A DNA stretch of 64,000 nucleotides, from positions 248,001 through 312,000 of the forward strand of contig NZ_JAHSPF010000001.1 in assembly GCF_019132875.1 (NCBI RefSeq). Reading direction: 5' to 3'. Below are positions 46,105 through 54,860 of the stretch, in pieces. How positions within the stretch are numbered: the first letter of the stretch is position 1; the number at the start of each line of letters is the position of its first letter. This stretch comes from Erwinia phyllosphaerae (lineage in GTDB: Bacteria; Pseudomonadota; Gammaproteobacteria; Enterobacterales; Enterobacteriaceae). The translations under genes and the position numbers were made by a program. Below the pieces are notes generated by a model. The model made no database searches and was not told where the DNA came from. It saw only the letters and a list, made by a program, of their open reading frames with translations.

Positions 46105-49100
46105 TCATTTTTGACGACGTCGTGATGGCAGAAGCGGTGCGGAGTCGCTGGTCTGTCGCTCCCCGTGACGTTCTTCCTGCCGCAGAGCCGTTATCTTCGC
46201 GGCCACGCCTGCAACCGTGCCCGCTTCAAAAATCGTTCGCAGGGGAAGCTCAACGCCATACAGCTCGCGCAGGCGAAAAAGTGCCTGGGTCGCCAGAATG
46301 GAATCGCCGCCCGTTTCTAAAAAGCTTTGATGACGCCCGATACCGGACAGCCCAAGCACGCTGCTTAACAGCTCTGCGATTTCCCGCTCAAGGCTGGACT
46401 GATAGCCTTCTTCGTTCTGCGCCACGGCGATTTCCGGCTTCGGCAACGCCTTACGATCCAGCTTGCCGTGGGCCGTCAGCGGCAGCTGCGCCAGCGGCAT
46501 GATCACCGCAGGCACCATGTGCTCCGGCAGCGTCGCCGACAGCGCCCCGCGCAGCGCCTGCGGCCCCTCGCCGCCCACCACGTAGGCCACCAGCCGCGGC
46601 TGGCCCTGCGCCGGGGTATCCAGCAGCACCGCCGCGTCGCGGACCCCCGCCTGCGCCCGCAGCGCCGCCTCGATTTCGCCCGGCTCGATGCGGTAGCCGC
46701 GCAGCTTCAGCTGCTGGTCCGCACGTCCCTGGTACACCAGCCGGCCGTCCGGCCGGCGGCGCGCCAGGTCACCCGAGCGGTAAAGCCGCGCTCCCGGCGC
46801 GCCGTACGGGTCCGGCACGAAGCGCTGCGCCGTCAGCGCCGCCCGGCCCAGATAGCCCCGCGTCACGCCCGCGCCGCCCACGTACATCTCGCCCGTTACC
46901 CCCGCCGGCACCGGCTCGCCGTAGCGGTCCAGCACCTGCACGTGTAAATCCGCCAGCGGCGCGCCTATCACGCTGCCCTGCGCCATGCTTTCTGCGGTCA
47001 GCGTATATTCGGTGACGTGCACCGTGGTTTCGGTGATGCCGTACATGTTCACCAGCCGCACCCGCTCGCCGTGCTGCGCGAACCACGGCGCCAGGCTGCC
47101 CGGCTCCAGCGCCTCGCCGCCAAACAGCACCAGCCGCAGCGCCGCAAAGTCCCGCCCGGCCGATACCGCCGTCAGCTGGCGGAAGGCCGCCGGCGTCTGG
47201 CTCAGCACGCTCACCGACTCCGCCTCCAGCAGCTGCGCAAAACGCTCCGGGTCGCGGCTGCTCAGATAAGGCACCACCACCAGCCGCCCGCCGTGCAGCA
47301 GCGCGCCCCAGATTTCCCACACCGAGAAGTCGAACGCGTAGGAGTGGAACAGGGTCCAGATATCCGACTCGTTAAAGCCGTAGTGCTCCGTGGCGGTAAA
47401 CAGCCGCACCACGCTGGCGTGGCTGACCACGCAGCCCTTCGGCTGCCCGGTGGAGCCGGAGGTGTAGATAACGTAGGCGGCCTGCTGCGGATGCAGCGCG
47501 CGCGGCGGGGCCTGGTGGTGTGAAACACCGTCCGCTGCAAGGCTTACCGCCTGCACGTCCAGCCCGGCCAGCGCCGCCAGGCCCGTGTCGTCGGCCACCG
47601 CCAGCCGGATACCGCTGTCGGCGGCCAGGAAGGCGAGGCGCTCGGCAGGATAAACCGGGTCCAGCGGCACGTACGCGCCGCCCGCCTTGAGGATACCGAG
47701 GATACCCACCAGCAGGCCGGGGCCGCGCCCGACGCTCAGGCCCACCAGGCTTTCGTGCGGCCCGCTGCCGACGCCCTGCTCGCGCAGCCGCCAGGCCAGC
47801 GCGTTAGCCGCGCTGTCGAGGGCCGCATAGGTCAGCCGCTCGCCCTCGTAGCTGATCGCCACCCGATCGGCATAGCGCGCTGCGGCTGACTCAAACTGCG
47901 TGCACAGGTCGAAAACGGGTTCCGGCGATGCGTCAGGTACGCGCGGTAACGCTTCAGGGCGAAGGCTGCTATACCACGGGCCCTCTGAGTCGTTGGCAAT
48001 GGCCTCTGTCGCCCGCAGCACATACTCGCCAAACTGCTCTACCTGCCATGCGGGTACCACCGCAGGATCGGCAACCAGCGTCAGCTCCAGCGAGGCGTCA
48101 AACGGATCCTGCGAATACTGCGCCAGCAGCGGGAAATCGGTTTCTTCGAAAATTTCAACATCGACGACCTGGAAATCCGCCAGGTCAGGCAGGCTGTTAT
48201 AGATATGGAAGTGAATATAATTAAAGCTGACGTTATAGAGCTGTCCGCTGCCGTTCAGCGGCTTGATTACCGCGGCGGGCAGGCGGCGTATTGCCTGAAT
48301 CGCCTGCTCTTCGGCGGCGATGCTTTTTATCAGCGCATTCCAGCTGACCGGCGGCAACGCCATGCTGAACGGCAGGGTGTTAAGGAATAAACCGACTGCC
48401 TTATCCGCGCCCGCCGGGCGACCGTGGGTGACGTAGCCCGTCGTCGTAACTTCACCGCCGGTGACTTTTGCCAGCGCGCTCAGGTGGGCCGTCAGCAAGA
48501 CGATTTTTAACGGGATAGCCAGATCCGTGGCGCGCTGTTTAAGCTTGCTGGTTAAATCGTCGGGCAGGCGGAAAGCCCGGCGCTGAACCTGTCGCGTGGC
48601 CGGTAGCTCAGCCACGTTATCGTTACCCAGCAACGTTGGCGCGACGTCGGCTACTCGCTCACGCCAGCTGGACACCAGCTGCTCGTCGGCCTCGGCTTTG
48701 CGTTCCAGCGCCACGAAAGCCGTATTGGCTGCGGTATCTGAGCGTGCGGTTTTTGCCTCGGTGCCGGTCACCCGGTGGATTAAACTGCTGAGCAGCGTAG
48801 CCACGCTCCAGCCATCGAAAATCGCGTGGTGAAAATCCAGCGTCAGCTGTAGCTCGTCATCGCTATGGCGATGCAGGCTCACGCGAAACATGCGCCCTTT
48901 GGCCGGATCGAAACGGTAAGATTTGCTTTGCGCGATAAAATCATCAATCGCCTGCCGCCGCTGTTCCGTTTCCAGCTGACGCAGATCGACGATTTGATAA
49001 TCAATGTCGGCGGTCGCATGCACAACCTGTAGCGGCTCGCTGTAGCCTGTCCAGTGGAAAGAGGTTCTTAAAGGCGTATGCGAAGCGGGGAGCTGCTCAA

Positions 49101-52100
49101 AGGCACGACGCCACGCGTGTTCGTTCCACGGCATGCGCAGTCGGAAAGTAAAGACGTCATGGAAAATCGCGCCCTCTTCGGCCAGCGTAGAGTGAAACAG
49201 CATTCCGGCCTGTAGCCTGGATAAAGGAAAAGCATCGTCAACGTTATCCGGCAGCCGTGCGCGATCTTCGGCTGACAGCAGGCTAAAAGGTAGTGTCAGA
49301 CTTTCATCATCGGCTACGACAGGCGCGTTTTGCGCCCCGGCGGCAATTTTTCGGATATGCTGCCCGGCTAAAAAGCCTTCTATCGTAATGTTAATACCCA
49401 CTGCTCTGGCTCGCGAAACCACCTGTAGCGAACTGATGCTGTCGCCGCCCAGCGTGAAGAAGTTGTCGTCGATGCCCGGCTCCGGAACAGACAGCACCTC
49501 GCTCCAGATGGTAGCCAGGGCTTTTTCCACCCCGGTACGCGCTTCGCCACCCGCCGATACCGTGACTTCCGGCTTCGGCAGCGCCTTTCGGTCAAGCTTG
49601 CCGTGGGCCGTCAGCGGCAGCTGCGCCAGCGGCATAATCACCGCGGGCACCATGTGCTCCGGCAGCGTTGCCGACAGCGCCCCGCGCAGCGCCTGCGGCC
49701 CCTCGCCGCCCACCACGTAGGCCACCAGACGCGGCTGGCCCTGCGCCGGGGTATCCAGCAGCACCGCCGCGTCGCGGACCCCCGCCTGCGCCCGCAGCGC
49801 CGCCTCGATTTCGCCCGGCTCGATGCGGTAGCCGCGCAGCTTCAGCTGCTGGTCCGCCCGTCCCTGGTACACCAGCCGGCCGTCCGTCCGGCGGCGCGCC
49901 AGGTCACCCGAGCGGTAAAGCCGCGCCCCCGGCGCGCCGTACGGGTCCGGCACGAAGCGCTGCGCCGTCAGCGCCGCCCGGCCCAGATAGCCCCGCGTCA
50001 CGCCCGCGCCGCCCACGTACATCTCGCCCGTTACCCCCGCCGGTACCGGCTCGCCGTAGCGGTCCAGCACCTGCACGTGCAAATCCGCCAGCGGCGCGCC
50101 TATCACGCTGCCCTGCGCCATGCTTTCTGCCGTCAGCGTGTATTCGGTGACGTGCACCGTGGTTTCGGTGATGCCGTACATGTTCACCAGCCGCACCCGC
50201 TCGCCGTGCTGCGCGAACCACGGCGCCAGGCTGCCCGGCTCCAGCGCCTCGCCGCCAAACAGCACCAGCCGCAGCGCCGCAAAGTCGCGCCCGGCCGATA
50301 CCGCCGTCAGCTGGCGGAAGGCCGCCGGGGTCTGGCTCAGCACGCTCACCGACTCCGCCTCCAGCAGCTGCGCAAAACGTTCCGGGTCGCGGCTGCTCAG
50401 ATAAGGCACCACCACCAGCCGCCCGCCGTGCAGCAGCGCGCCCCAGATTTCCCACACCGAGAAGTCGAACGCGTAGGAGTGGAACAGGGTCCAGACGTCC
50501 GACCCGCTAAAGCCGTAGTGCTCCGTGGCGGTAAACAGCCGCACCACGCTGGCGTGGCTGACCACGCAGCCCTTCGGCTGCCCGGTGGAGCCGGAGGTGT
50601 AGATAACGTAGGCGGCCTGCTGCGGATGCAGCGCGCGCGGCGGGGCCTGGTGGTGTGAAACACCGTCCGCTGAAAGGCTTACCGCCTGCACGTCCAGCCC
50701 GGCCAGCGCCGCCAGGCCCGTGTCGTCGGCCACCGCCAGCCGGATACCGCTGTCGGCAGTCAGGAAGGCAAGGCGCTCGGCGGGATAAACCGGGTCCAGC
50801 GGCACGTACGCGCCGCCCGCCTTGAGGATGCCGAGGATACCCACCAGCAGGCCGGGGCCGCGCCCGACGCTCAGGCCCACCAGGCTTTCGTGCGGCCCGC
50901 TGCCGACGCCCTGCTCGCGCAGCCGCCAGGCCAGCGCGTTAGCCGCGCTGTCGAGCGCCGCATAGGTCAGCCGCTCGCCCTCGCAGCTGATCGCCACCCG
51001 ATCGGCATAGCGCGCTGCGGCTGACTCAAACTGCGTACAAAGATCGGTCGTCACCGTTGGCAGGAGGGATAACGCTTTGCCCGGATTAGCCTGATGACTA
51101 ATCAGCAGCTGGCGGTCGGGAAATGCAACAGAGTTAGCCAGAATATTTTTAAATTCTGCAAATACCTGCTCAATGTCCATTTCACTGAATGCGGAAACGT
51201 TGTAGTCGATATCAATTTTTAACGGTTTTTCAACGTCGTAATCGCGAATAAATAGCTTGAGCGGGTAATCCTGAGAGAAGCCGGATAAAACGGTGAGCCG
51301 GGTATCCGTTCCCTCATAAATCGCACTGTAATCGTGCTTTTCATAAGAAAGGCTTGCTTCATAGGATATTCCTCCCTTAAGCAGCTGATGCGCCGGGAAA
51401 CGCTGATGGCGATAGTCAGATTTCAGCAGGGAATGAATATTTTTTAACAGCGAGTTAAAAGTATCGCTGTTGCGTCTTTTCAGCCGAAACGGCAGAACGT
51501 TGGCAAACAATCCAAACGTCTGTTTAGCGCGGGCTGACCGCCGATTAAGAACAGGTAAACCGATAACAATATCGTCAACGCCAAAGGTGCGGAAAAGAAA
51601 GGTGGCCGTAATACCGATCAACGCCTGAAAAAGCGTGCCGTCGGAGCGGAGCGCAAGCTCCTGTAGCTTTTCACGATGCCCGTTATCCAGCGTGAAGGAA
51701 TAGCGTTTGGCTGCGACATCACGGCATCCCTGCGGGAAAAGCGCGGTGTCATAATCCGCTAATCTTTTCTGCCAGTACATCCGATCGGCGGCAAACAGGC
51801 GGGAATTTTTATAATTCCGCTCATCGGCGATCTGCTCCTGATGGCTCAATGGCAACATATCGCGCCCGGATCCAGCCAGCACAGGCTCGTTATAAAAAGC
51901 CGCTAATTGCTGATAAATCAGGGAGGTTGCCCAGCCATCGTAGGCTAAATGATGATAAATCCCCACCATCAGATGCCGATCTTCTGCAAGACGTATCAGC
52001 GTATGGCGCAGCAGAGCCGTTTCTCCGTCGAAAGGAAATACCTGCCGTAGACGCTGCTCAATAAGGGAAATGGCGGACTGGAAAGGATCGTCGTGGCTGG

Positions 52101-52347
52101 AGAGATCCAGCACTTCCAGAGGCAAAGTGTCGTGCTCAAGCGTGACAAACTCGGGTTCCCAGCCCGCCATCGACAAAGCCGAACGCAGTGCTGGATCGCT
52201 TTTTACGGCTCGATCGGCTGCCCGCATTCGCTGCTCGTCAAGAGGGCCTCTGATATCAATCATTGCGCCAATATTAAAAAGAGAAGCTAATGGATACAAT
52301 GCTTGCTTGGTAATGACCTCAGACTGTCTGTCGAGCAACATGCACAT
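46105..52347 (-). CDS. NRPS-1: Cs-A-T-C-A-T (modules 1-2, lipo-initiation)
   Basis: 2080 residues, first synthetase of the line. Start at 52347 (GGGGT upstream), or the second ATG two codons on. Domains (approximate residues): N-terminal condensation domain 1-420 (H-H-L-A-Y-D-G-W near 132), A 445-920, T 935-1000 (G-G-D-S), C 1030-1440 (H-H-A-I-F-D-G near 1172), A 1495-1975, T 1985-2050. A condensation domain in front of module 1 with no upstream module marks a starter C that acylates the first residue, so the product is a lipopeptide. Both A codes read DFWSLGMVHK, close to the threonine code. In herbicolin the first residue is dehydrobutyrine, formally dehydrated threonine, and the second is Thr. 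The module 2 C domain has an L-Q-A-G-M-L-F-H start like domains taking non-L donors, although no epimerase precedes it. Confidence 0.93.
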   Translation of the reverse strand: MCMLLDRQSEVITKQALYPLASLFNIGAMIDIRGPLDEQRMRAADRAVKSDPALRSALSMAGWEPEFVTLEHDTLPLEVLDLSSHDDPFQSAISLIEQRLRQVFPFDGETALLRHTLIRLAEDRHLMVGIYHHLAYDGWATSLIYQQLAAFYNEPVLAGSGRDMLPLSHQEQIADERNYKNSRLFAADRMYWQKRLADYDTALFPQGCRDVAAKRYSFTLDNGHREKLQELALRSDGTLFQALIGITATFLFRTFGVDDIVIGLPVLNRRSARAKQTFGLFANVLPFRLKRRNSDTFNSLLKNIHSLLKSDYRHQRFPAHQLLKGGISYEASLSYEKHDYSAIYEGTDTRLTVLSGFSQDYPLKLFIRDYDVEKPLKIDIDYNVSAFSEMDIEQVFAEFKNILANSVAFPDRQLLISHQANPGKALSLLPTVTTDLCTQFESAAARYADRVAISCEGERLTYAALDSAANALAWRLREQGVGSGPHESLVGLSVGRGPGLLVGILGILKAGGAYVPLDPVYPAERLAFLTADSGIRLAVADDTGLAALAGLDVQAVSLSADGVSHHQAPPRALHPQQAAYVIYTSGSTGQPKGCVVSHASVVRLFTATEHYGFSGSDVWTLFHSYAFDFSVWEIWGALLHGGRLVVVPYLSSRDPERFAQLLEAESVSVLSQTPAAFRQLTAVSAGRDFAALRLVLFGGEALEPGSLAPWFAQHGERVRLVNMYGITETTVHVTEYTLTAESMAQGSVIGAPLADLHVQVLDRYGEPVPAGVTGEMYVGGAGVTRGYLGRAALTAQRFVPDPYGAPGARLYRSGDLARRRTDGRLVYQGRADQQLKLRGYRIEPGEIEAALRAQAGVRDAAVLLDTPAQGQPRLVAYVVGGEGPQALRGALSATLPEHMVPAVIMPLAQLPLTAHGKLDRKALPKPEVTVSAGGEARTGVEKALATIWSEVLSVPEPGIDDNFFTLGGDSISSLQVVSRARAVGINITIEGFLAGQHIRKIAAGAQNAPVVADDESLTLPFSLLSAEDRARLPDNVDDAFPLSRLQAGMLFHSTLAEEGAIFHDVFTFRLRMPWNEHAWRRAFEQLPASHTPLRTSFHWTGYSEPLQVVHATADIDYQIVDLRQLETEQRRQAIDDFIAQSKSYRFDPAKGRMFRVSLHRHSDDELQLTLDFHHAIFDGWSVATLLSSLIHRVTGTEAKTARSDTAANTAFVALERKAEADEQLVSSWRERVADVAPTLLGNDNVAELPATRQVQRRAFRLPDDLTSKLKQRATDLAIPLKIVLLTAHLSALAKVTGGEVTTTGYVTHGRPAGADKAVGLFLNTLPFSMALPPVSWNALIKSIAAEEQAIQAIRRLPAAVIKPLNGSGQLYNVSFNYIHFHIYNSLPDLADFQVVDVEIFEETDFPLLAQYSQDPFDASLELTLVADPAVVPAWQVEQFGEYVLRATEAIANDSEGPWYSSLRPEALPRVPDASPEPVFDLCTQFESAAARYADRVAISYEGERLTYAALDSAANALAWRLREQGVGSGPHESLVGLSVGRGPGLLVGILGILKAGGAYVPLDPVYPAERLAFLAADSGIRLAVADDTGLAALAGLDVQAVSLAADGVSHHQAPPRALHPQQAAYVIYTSGSTGQPKGCVVSHASVVRLFTATEHYGFNESDIWTLFHSYAFDFSVWEIWGALLHGGRLVVVPYLSSRDPERFAQLLEAESVSVLSQTPAAFRQLTAVSAGRDFAALRLVLFGGEALEPGSLAPWFAQHGERVRLVNMYGITETTVHVTEYTLTAESMAQGSVIGAPLADLHVQVLDRYGEPVPAGVTGEMYVGGAGVTRGYLGRAALTAQRFVPDPYGAPGARLYRSGDLARRRPDGRLVYQGRADQQLKLRGYRIEPGEIEAALRAQAGVRDAAVLLDTPAQGQPRLVAYVVGGEGPQALRGALSATLPEHMVPAVIMPLAQLPLTAHGKLDRKALPKPEIAVAQNEEGYQSSLEREIAELLSSVLGLSGIGRHQSFLETGGDSILATQALFRLRELYGVELPLRTIFEAGTVAGVAAKITALRQEERHGERQTSDSAPLLPSRRRQK
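46430..47910. repeat. Threonine-type A-domain repeat, copy in module 2
   Basis: Shares the A-domain DNA with modules 1 and 3 but has its own T domain. The similarity stops sharply at the A/T boundary. Confidence 0.9.
49421..51048. repeat. Threonine-type A(-T)-domain repeat, copy in module 1
   Basis: Matches module 3 through the A domain into the T domain. Differences are scattered single bases, and the variable loop near 44320 (D-S-R-R-D-D) distinguishes module 3 from modules 1 and 2 (G-V-S-H-H). Confidence 0.9.
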
Positions 52348-53340
52348 TTACCCCAGGTTGGGAAACGAAACCGCCGCTAAAGCATTACCCGCACCTTAAT
52401 TATTAACGGATCTAAACTAAGATCGGAAATGCAAATATCAGCAATATTTATGTGTATTAACGCTAAAGGCCCATAAAACACATAGCCATAGAAATTAATA
52501 CAGATAAACACCTGTAAATAAAAGACTAATAACGGAATGCACAAGGTACATACTAAAAATTTTCTTAACCATATCAACTCTTACCGGTGGCGTAAAGCGG
52601 CCTGAAAAAATAAAAAATCATAAATTTAAATAAATAAACCTCACAGTTACCGACGTTAACATGAGTTAATCCGTACTTTATTCGACGCATTAATTAAGAA
52701 TCGCTAAAGCCTTACGGCAGGTAAATTGGTACAGGTTTTTGATGAAGGAAATGTGTCAATATAAAAATAAACATAAGAATTAAAGATGAGTTTACCCTCT
52801 ACTTTAGTACAGTATCCGACGCTATTTTTAGGGGGTGAACCCGCAGCCGGAGGCGGTTTACCCCCTCTGGCAATGACAGATTGCCGGGCCAAACCTGACC
52901 CGGTATTTTTTAAGAATTCCCTTAGCAATTTTTTCTGCGTACTCAACGGCTAAATGGCCCCTCTCCACGTTAGCTTTTTCTGCGTTATCGTTACGTTATT
53001 ACGTAACACAGGCTGCTTTTGAGAACATCGTAGTCTGGGAGCGGGCTTTTTAAGAGGATTATTGCGCGGGGCAGTCACCCGGTGCAGATGAAAGGATTTA
53101 AATATCAGTGAGTTAAATACAAAAGGGTTGCAACACTTCATTAAATAAGCCGCTGCTGATGTCCGAATGACGTCGGACAGGGCCGAAAGAGTTCAGCAAC
53201 GCATTGCCCTCGGCCTTCGCCTGGCAAAGTGTAACCCCAGGTAAAAAAGTTTTAAATTCATGCATTTCTGGCGATCTGGCCGTTGGGATTGACTACGCTT
53301 ATAAGCGTTCGACCCTTGCCCATTTATTTAAGGAAAAATC
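52348..53340. promoter_or_regulatory. AT-rich 1-kb region upstream of the NRPS operon
   Basis: Much lower GC than the synthetase genes. It must contain the NRPS promoter (minus strand) and the promoter of the small gene at 53341. It holds a long hairpin (52830-52866), a second short stem with a T-run on the plus strand (52884-52911) and a 6-bp inverted repeat GTCCGA/TCGGAC (about 53161-53178). A 66-codon frame (52377-52577, minus) with a TTG start encodes a very hydrophobic sequence ending 29 bases before NRPS-1, but it has no good ribosome binding site. I do not call it a gene. Confidence 0.55.
52830..52866 (-). promoter_or_regulatory. Long hairpin in the NRPS operon leader or promoter region
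   Basis: AGGGGGTGAACC on the plus strand pairs with GGTTTACCCCCT (12 bp including one wobble) around a GC-rich 13-base loop, about 485 bases upstream of NRPS-1. No T-run follows on the minus strand, so it is not a simple terminator. It may be an operator, an mRNA-stabilising stem or an attenuator. Confidence 0.5.
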
Positions 53341-53571
53341 ATGAAAAAACTAACAATTATCGCTGTCGCTGCCGGCCTGTTTCTGACCGTGAGCGCGCAG
53401 GCTGAAGCAAAAGGCTGCCTGAAGGGAGCAGCCGTGGGTGGCGTAGCGGGTCATGTTGCGCATCATCATGGCGTAGTGGGTGCAGCAGCAGGCTGCGCGG
53501 TCGGCCACCACATGGCCAAAAAGAAACAGAAAGAGGCCGACGCTCAGCAGCAGCAGCAGCCACAAAAATAA
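53341..53571 (+). CDS. Small secreted glycine-zipper-like protein
   Basis: A 76-residue protein with a signal peptide (M-K-K-L-T-I-I-A-V-A-A-G-L-F, cleavage likely after S-A-Q-A). It continues with a short Gly/Ala/His-rich segment (G-G-V-A-G-H-V-A-H-H-H-G-V-V-G-A-A-A-G) that resembles a glycine zipper, and ends in a lysine/glutamine-rich tail with Q-Q-Q-Q-Q. Two cysteines flank the zipper. AAGGAAAAATC gives a good ribosome binding site. Such proteins are periplasmic or outer-membrane-associated; the function is unknown. A strong terminator follows. Confidence 0.8.
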   Translation: MKKLTIIAVAAGLFLTVSAQAEAKGCLKGAAVGGVAGHVAHHHGVVGAAAGCAVGHHMAKKKQKEADAQQQQQPQK

Positions 53572-53646
53572 ACGCGAAAAGATCGCATTTAACGGGAAAA
53601 AATCCTGTAGGCGGTACTAAAAAAATCGCCGCCTGATAAGCGATAA

Positions 53647-53676
53647 AAAGCCCGCTTAAAAGCTTAAGCGGGCTTT
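53647..53676. terminator. Bidirectional rho-independent terminator
   Basis: A perfect 13-bp inverted repeat AAAGCCCGCTTAA / TTAAGCGGGCTTT with a 4-base loop, flanked by A-runs and T-runs. It separates the converging genes at 53341-53571 and 53726-53968. Confidence 0.9.
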
Positions 53677-53725
53677 AAAATTGTTGGCAAAACGCAAAAG
53701 GCCGCCTGCTGGCCGCCCCGGTACG

Positions 53726-53968
53726 CTATTCGTTGCCCCACTGGTTCAGGAAGGTGGCGATTTCATCAATGCGTTCTTCGCTGATACCGGCTTCGCTGGC
53801 CATCTCTTGCTGCGCATCCTCGTCGATCTCTTCGTTATTTGCCAGGCGGTCAAGCAATAGCTGGAAATAGCGCGCCACAGGCTCACGCTCCGACTCGCTT
53901 ACCGGCTTTGTCGATTCTGCCGAATACTCATCTGCGATGTCATAAAATTTGATCGGTACTTCTTTCAT
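53726..53968 (-). CDS. ymjA: YmjA-like DUF2543 protein
   Basis: An 80-residue acidic protein starting at the ATG at 53968. I preferred this start to the longer frame because it matches the family start ([15 protein letters not shown]). The C-terminal half [14 protein letters not shown] matches E. coli YmjA as I remember it. No signal peptide, mostly helical, no known function. It converges with the glycine-zipper gene across a terminator. Confidence 0.75.
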   Translation of the reverse strand: MKEVPIKFYDIADEYSAESTKPVSESEREPVARYFQLLLDRLANNEEIDEDAQQEMASEAGISEERIDEIATFLNQWGNE

Positions 53969-54134
53969 TAGCTGTCCCCGGAAATTTAGGTCTGTTTGGG
54001 CGTTGCCCATAAGGGCTGATGTAAATACTATCACTTTTATTTTATTTTTTTGTTATCCGTGCAGCGCTGCGGCCAGCTCGCCAGCCCGCTGAAAATGGGG
54101 TATTATCCGCAGCCCTTCTCCAGACGGCAGCCTG

Positions 54135-54833
54135 ATGTCCACCCTTTTCGATTCCTTTATTGCCCCGCCCTGTTATGAAGAGATAGTCACGCTCTGTCAG
54201 GACGAACACCTGCTGCTTATTAACAAGCCTGCCGGGCTGCTCAGCCTTTCCGGAAAAAACCCGCAAAACCTCGATTCGGTGCATTACCGGCTGGTCGCGC
54301 TTTTTCCCGGCTGCACGCTGGTTCACCGCCTTGATTTTGGCACCTCCGGATTAATGGTCATTGCCCGCAATAAGGCGATCAATGCCGCTCTCTGCCAGCA
54401 GTTCAGCCAGCGCACAGTGAGTAAAGCCTATACCGCGCTGCTTTGCGGACATTTAAAAGACGATGAGGGGGTCATAGAGGCGGCGATAGCCAAAGATCCG
54501 GCGCTGTTTCCGCTGATGTCGATTTGCCCGATAAAGGGCAAGCCCGCTCGCTCCCGCTATCGGGTCATTGAGCGCTTTTATCACGAGGCAGAAAATAAGA
54601 CGCTGTTGCCGCTGTCGCGGGTAGAGCTTATTCCGGAAACCGGGCGCACCCACCAGCTACGCATCCACTGCCAGCAGCTGGGGCACCCTATTTTAGGCTG
54701 CGATCTGTATGGCGGTCGCCTGCTGCCGGGAACGGAACAAACGCCGAGGCTGATGTTACACGCCAGCGAGCTGCATTTCGTGCATCCCGTCAGCGGGAAG
54801 CTGATTAAAGCCCGCTGCCCCTGCCCGTTCTGA
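54135..54833 (+). CDS. RluA-family pseudouridine synthase
   Basis: A 232-residue protein of the RluA family. The catalytic aspartate is Asp67 in V-H-R-L-D-F-G-T-S-G. The flanking motifs are L-L-L-I-N-K-P-A-G-L-L-S near 26-37, G-K-P-A-R-S-R-Y near 137, and T-G-R-T-H-Q-L-R-I-H...L-G-H-P-I-L-G. It isomerises uridine to pseudouridine in tRNA or rRNA. There is no S4 RNA-binding domain, so it belongs to the RluA/TruC-type short group. It is similar to but distinct from E. coli RluA, and its target site is not clear. It stands alone and converges with yaiL across a block of hairpin repeats. Confidence 0.88.
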   Translation: MSTLFDSFIAPPCYEEIVTLCQDEHLLLINKPAGLLSLSGKNPQNLDSVHYRLVALFPGCTLVHRLDFGTSGLMVIARNKAINAALCQQFSQRTVSKAYTALLCGHLKDDEGVIEAAIAKDPALFPLMSICPIKGKPARSRYRVIERFYHEAENKTLLPLSRVELIPETGRTHQLRIHCQQLGHPILGCDLYGGRLLPGTEQTPRLMLHASELHFVHPVSGKLIKARCPCPF

Positions 54834-54860
54834 CCGCCGCCGAGAGGACTCTTGCTCAGC

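Noticed and set aside
49603-50658. 351-codon open frame on the plus strand within NRPS-1
   Set aside because: Antisense to the threonine-type A domain and repeated opposite each of the three A-domain copies, so it follows from codon bias.
9561-52347. Calling the NRPS locus a wholly new antibiotic system
   Set aside because: Module count, epimerase positions, N-methylation and glycosyltransferase all match a described lipopeptide (herbicolin), so novelty lies in the module 5 structure and repeats, not in the product class.
52377-52577. 66-codon hydrophobic frame just before NRPS-1
   Set aside because: TTG start with no usable ribosome binding site, AT-rich composition gives hydrophobic codons by chance; kept only as a remark on the leader region.
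52704-52946. 80-codon minus-strand frame across the leader hairpin
   Set aside because: Its middle part is simply the translation of the inverted repeat; no homology or start signal.
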